A DNA stretch of 64,000 nt from Flavobacterium weaverense (lineage in GTDB: Bacteria; Bacteroidota; Bacteroidia; Flavobacteriales; Flavobacteriaceae), in contig NZ_REFH01000008.1 in the NCBI RefSeq assembly GCF_003688495.1, positions 659,717 to 723,716 of the forward strand, given 5' to 3'. The position numbers were made by a program, and so were the translations under genes. Shown piece by piece: positions 61,823-64,000 of this stretch (its first letter is position 1; every line of letters begins with the position of its first letter). The notes beneath the pieces are model-generated. The model was not told the origin of the DNA, searched no databases, and saw only the letters and a program-made list of their open reading frames with translations.

Positions 61823-63058
61823 TTGAATTTAGAATACTTTATTGCTAAAAGGCTAATTACAGCTAAGGATTATAAAAGCAGTATATCTGCACCTATTATA
61901 AAAATCGCAATATCTGCTATTGCTATTGGTATGATAATGATGATTGTTTCTGTAGCAACTGGTATAGGATTGCAGCAGAAAATCCGTGAGAAGATTTCAG
62001 CCTTCAATGGTCATATCATCATTTCAAACTACGACAATAACTTATCAGAAGTTACACTAGTTCCTATTTCTAAGAAACAAAATTTTTATCCTAAGTTCAC
62101 TTCTGTCAAAGGTGTGAATCATGTTCAGGCAATTGCGACTAAAGCGGGGATTATAAGAACAGAGACTGCCTTCGAGGGAATAATTCTTAAAGGAGTGGGT
62201 AAGGATTACCAGTGGAAAAATATAAATGAATATTTGATTTCAGGAAAACTGCCTGATTTTTCGCAGGATTTAAATCAAGAAGTTGTAATTTCTCAATTCC
62301 TTGCAAATAGGTTAAATCTAAAAGTCGGTGATTCTTTCAATACCTTCTTTATTAAGGAAGAGCAAAATAAACTGCCTATCAGTCGACGATTTAAAATAAC
62401 GGGAATATTTAATTCAGGATTTCAAGAATTTGATGCTACTTATGTAATAGGCGATATCAGGCACTTGCAACGCATTAATAAATGGGGTCCCGACCAAGTT
62501 GGAGCATTTGAAGTCTTTGTTGATGACTTTGATCAGATACAAGAAGTAGGTGAAAAAGTCTATCAAGAAACTTCCTCAACTCTCGATACAAAAACAATAA
62601 TTGAAAAATACAGCTATATTTTTGAGTGGCTAGAGCTATTTGACTTTAATATCATCGTAATTCTGGTTGTAATGATTTTAGTTGCTACTATTAATATGGT
62701 GGTCGCACTGCTAGTTCTTATATTAGAGCGAACACAAATGATAGGAATATTGAAAGCTCTCGGTGCGGATAACTGGTCTGTTCGAAAAATATTTCTTTAC
62801 AATGCATTGTACTTAATAGTGAGAGGTCTTTTCTGGGGGAATCTCATTGGAATCTCGTTATTATTGGTGCAGCAATATTTCGGACTCATAAAGTTAAATC
62901 CCGAAAATTACTATGTTAACGAGGCGCCAGTCTATTTGAATTGGGGTTATATAGGTTTGCTAAATTTACTTACCGTAACTATTTGCTTTTTAGTTTTACT
63001 AATCCCCTCTTATATAATCACTAAGATTTCACCTGTAAAAGCAATCCGTTTCGATTAG
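61823..63058 (+). CDS. FtsX/LolE-type ABC transporter permease
   Basis: 411 residues. LEYFIAKRLITAKDYKSSISAPIIKIAISAIAIGM is the typical N-terminus with the first helix (~25-50), followed by a ~230-residue periplasmic MacB/PCD-like domain, then three helices (IIVILVVMILVATINMVVALLVL, LIVRGLFWGNLIGISLLLV, IGLLNLLTVTICFLVLLIP). This is the LolC/E layout: with an ATPase it would extract lipoproteins from the inner membrane. The ATPase gene is not nearby. Start is TTG 61823, fixed by the conserved N-terminus. Confidence 0.9.
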   Translation: MNLEYFIAKRLITAKDYKSSISAPIIKIAISAIAIGMIMMIVSVATGIGLQQKIREKISAFNGHIIISNYDNNLSEVTLVPISKKQNFYPKFTSVKGVNHVQAIATKAGIIRTETAFEGIILKGVGKDYQWKNINEYLISGKLPDFSQDLNQEVVISQFLANRLNLKVGDSFNTFFIKEEQNKLPISRRFKITGIFNSGFQEFDATYVIGDIRHLQRINKWGPDQVGAFEVFVDDFDQIQEVGEKVYQETSSTLDTKTIIEKYSYIFEWLELFDFNIIVILVVMILVATINMVVALLVLILERTQMIGILKALGADNWSVRKIFLYNALYLIVRGLFWGNLIGISLLLVQQYFGLIKLNPENYYVNEAPVYLNWGYIGLLNLLTVTICFLVLLIPSYIITKISPVKAIRFD

Positions 63059-63065
63059 ATTTTCT

Positions 63066-63225
63066 TTTGGGCGTTACCCTTTATATAAAAAGAGCCTGTT
63101 ACCTTTTGGGGTAACAGGCTCTTTTTATATAAGGGGTCGGGCTATTCGCTTTAAGTCCTCGCAAAGTTTCTTTTCACTTCACTTTGCTGTGGGCTATCCG
63201 CTGCTATCCTTAACGAGGACTAGAA
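63066..63225. repeat. Degenerate repeat region with family 2-like pieces and a nested terminator
   Basis: GGGCGTTACCC and GGGGTCGGGCTATTCGC are pieces seen in family 2 ends (compare 8286 and 38790), interrupted by the large hairpin at 63075-63134. Further right, GGGCTATCCGCTGCTATCC resembles the inner family 2 arm. It looks like an old, decayed copy. Confidence 0.5.
63075..63134. terminator. Very long bidirectional terminator hairpin
   Basis: CCTTTATATAAAAAGAGCC then TGTTACC pairs with GGGTAACAGGCTC then TTTTTATATAAGGGG: about 25 bp with a tiny loop. Both strands carry T runs. It closes the permease gene and shields it from the rRNA promoter region. Confidence 0.88.
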
Positions 63226-63497
63226 TTAGAATGATGACTTTTTAATACTCCTATATATAATGTATAACATAAGTGTGGAGATATTTAATTTAGTGATGAA
63301 CTGTAAACACGCTAAAGCAATGTAGAATTGCATTTAAAGCGCGATCATTCTTCGTGATAGGTTAGTTGAGTCTATATCTCGTACTTGTTATTAGCGTAAA
63401 AGTAGAGCGATGATAAAAAATTATAGAGCCAAAGTTCGTATTTACAGTGAGTTAAAAACAATCTTCAACAAATCTTAAAAAAACTCACAAAAAAAGC
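63226..63497 (+). other. Gene-free upstream region of the rRNA promoters
   Basis: No ORF of note. CGCTAAAGCAAT (63311) can partly pair with ATTGCATTTAAAGCG (ending 63342). The rest is AT-rich; upstream activator sequences are possible but not recognisable. Confidence 0.4.
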
Positions 63498-63527
63498 TTG
63501 TATAACGGTATAAACGTTGTAGTTTTG
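63498..63527 (+). promoter_or_regulatory. rRNA-type promoter P1
   Basis: TTG 63498-63500, 19 bp, TAGTTTTG 63520-63527, followed by CACCCGC. A good match to the Bacteroidota housekeeping promoter. Confidence 0.75.
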
Positions 63528-63606
63528 CACCCGCATCAGCGCAGACGTTCTTACTTAATTAATGGAAATCGAATCAAAACTAAGGCGAAAGTTTTAGAAA
63601 AAAGAT

Positions 63607-63637
63607 TTGGCAGAAATAAAAGAAGTAATTACATTTG
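63607..63637 (+). promoter_or_regulatory. rRNA-type promoter P2
   Basis: TTG 63607-63609, 20 bp, TACATTTG 63630-63637, then CCGCCCC. Same geometry as P1 and P3. Confidence 0.75.
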
Positions 63638-63753
63638 CCGCCCCTAACGGGGAGCAAGTTCTTAGACAGATTGAGCAGGTAGGTAAGTTGAGAGATCGAA
63701 TTATCACTTGAAAAGCGGAGAAAATTTATTTTCTAAAAACTTTTCAAAAAGCC

Positions 63754-63784
63754 TTGTGAGATTTAAAAAGAGGTTGTACTTTTG
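63754..63784 (+). promoter_or_regulatory. rRNA-type promoter P3
   Basis: TTG 63754-63756, 20 bp, TACTTTTG 63777-63784, then CACCCGCC as after P1. Confidence 0.78.
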
Positions 63785-64000
63785 CACCCGCCTTGAGAGA
63801 CACATTATATGTGTTAATTGAGACGAGAAACTGAAATAAATTCAGTTTAAAAAATTAAGAAGAACACGTTCCTAGACATATTGAATTGACAGCCGTTTTA
63901 ACAGAGATGTTAGAACAAAAGAATAAGAGTAATAGAATTGAGAGATTTGAAAAAACCGATAGAATTGGAGTCGCATAATAACTAGCTTAGATTTTATTTA
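63785..64000 (+). other. Probable leader of a 16S rRNA operon beginning beyond the window
   Basis: GTTCCTAGACATATTGAATTG (near 63868), with related GTTCTTAGACAGATTGAG (from about 63659) after P2, resembles the boxA-type leader sequence I associate with Flavobacterium 16S rRNA operons. There is no long ORF and the sequence ends before any rRNA core motif. The assignment is an inference from promoters and leader style. Confidence 0.6.

Noticed and set aside
1..64000. tRNA or rRNA genes inside the window
   Set aside because: I looked for T-loop sequences (GGTTCGAATCC-like) and rRNA core motifs and found none; only the presumed rRNA leader at the right edge remains.

Overview
The window is AT-rich chromosomal DNA from a member of the Flavobacteriia (phylum Bacteroidota), most likely Flavobacterium or a close relative. 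The evidence is Bacteroidota-type promoters (TTG, 19-20 bp, TAnnTTTG), almost no Shine-Dalgarno sequences, a gliding-motility gene (gldA), the ExbB/ExbD/ExbD/TonB/PstS/TPR cluster typical of the phylum, and the fused homoserine acetyltransferase/aspartokinase/homoserine dehydrogenase. No phage, plasmid, CRISPR or complete insertion sequence is visible. No tRNA or rRNA gene lies inside, but the last ~500 bases look like the promoter and leader region of an rRNA operon that starts just past the right edge.

Layout. 1-8260: methionine entry genes. These are a partial O-acetylhomoserine sulfhydrylase, two small unknown genes, a SAM riboswitch, the trifunctional MetX-ThrA fusion, an OsmC-like protein, a second homocysteine-forming PLP enzyme and an Rrf2 regulator. 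8584-17515: assimilatory sulfate reduction, with a divergent TauE-type transporter and then cysH, cysD, cysN, sulfite reductase with a C-terminal HEPN domain, two siroheme genes and a ferredoxin-NADP reductase. A shared palindromic operator lies upstream of both divergent units. 17516-23628: a second SAM riboswitch and the split methionine synthase plus metF. 23824-27994: deacetylase lipoprotein, DUF389 protein, gldA, M28 peptidase. 28137-32669: aromatic amino acid operon (prephenate dehydratase, aminotransferase, tyrA, DAHP synthase/chorismate mutase) behind an apparent Phe/Tyr leader-peptide attenuator. 32909-38681: rsgA, dtd, a hybrid ISP-domain/DUF559 gene, mazG-like, aroA, queA. 38925-52869: kynU, kmo, photolyase with flavin reductase, penicillin acylase-like enzyme, NDH-2, cupin, HerA-like ATPase and envelope proteins. 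53240-58976: energy-transduction (TonB) operon. 59194-63058: queE, DUF2059, methyltransferase, cysteine-cluster protein, FtsX/LolE-type permease. 63059-64000: huge terminator, repeats, and three tandem rRNA-type promoters.

The genes form a coherent sulfur economy. Sulfate is activated by CysDN, reduced by an APS-type reductase and a siroheme sulfite reductase, and captured on O-acetylhomoserine as homocysteine. Homocysteine is then methylated by MetH using MetF-derived methyl groups, and two SAM riboswitches close the loop.

The most unusual content is repetitive. One family of paired C-rich/G-rich palindromes sits exactly at gene junctions in the sulfur operons and in several places is translated as part of a protein. 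One complete copy and one half copy bracket a DUF559 (Vsr-like) nuclease domain inserted in frame into a lone type ISP restriction-enzyme C-domain gene (34478-35794). This looks like a palindrome-plus-endonuclease mobile unit. A second family (five clear copies) has conserved arms and a hairpin whose sequence changes but whose pairing is kept.
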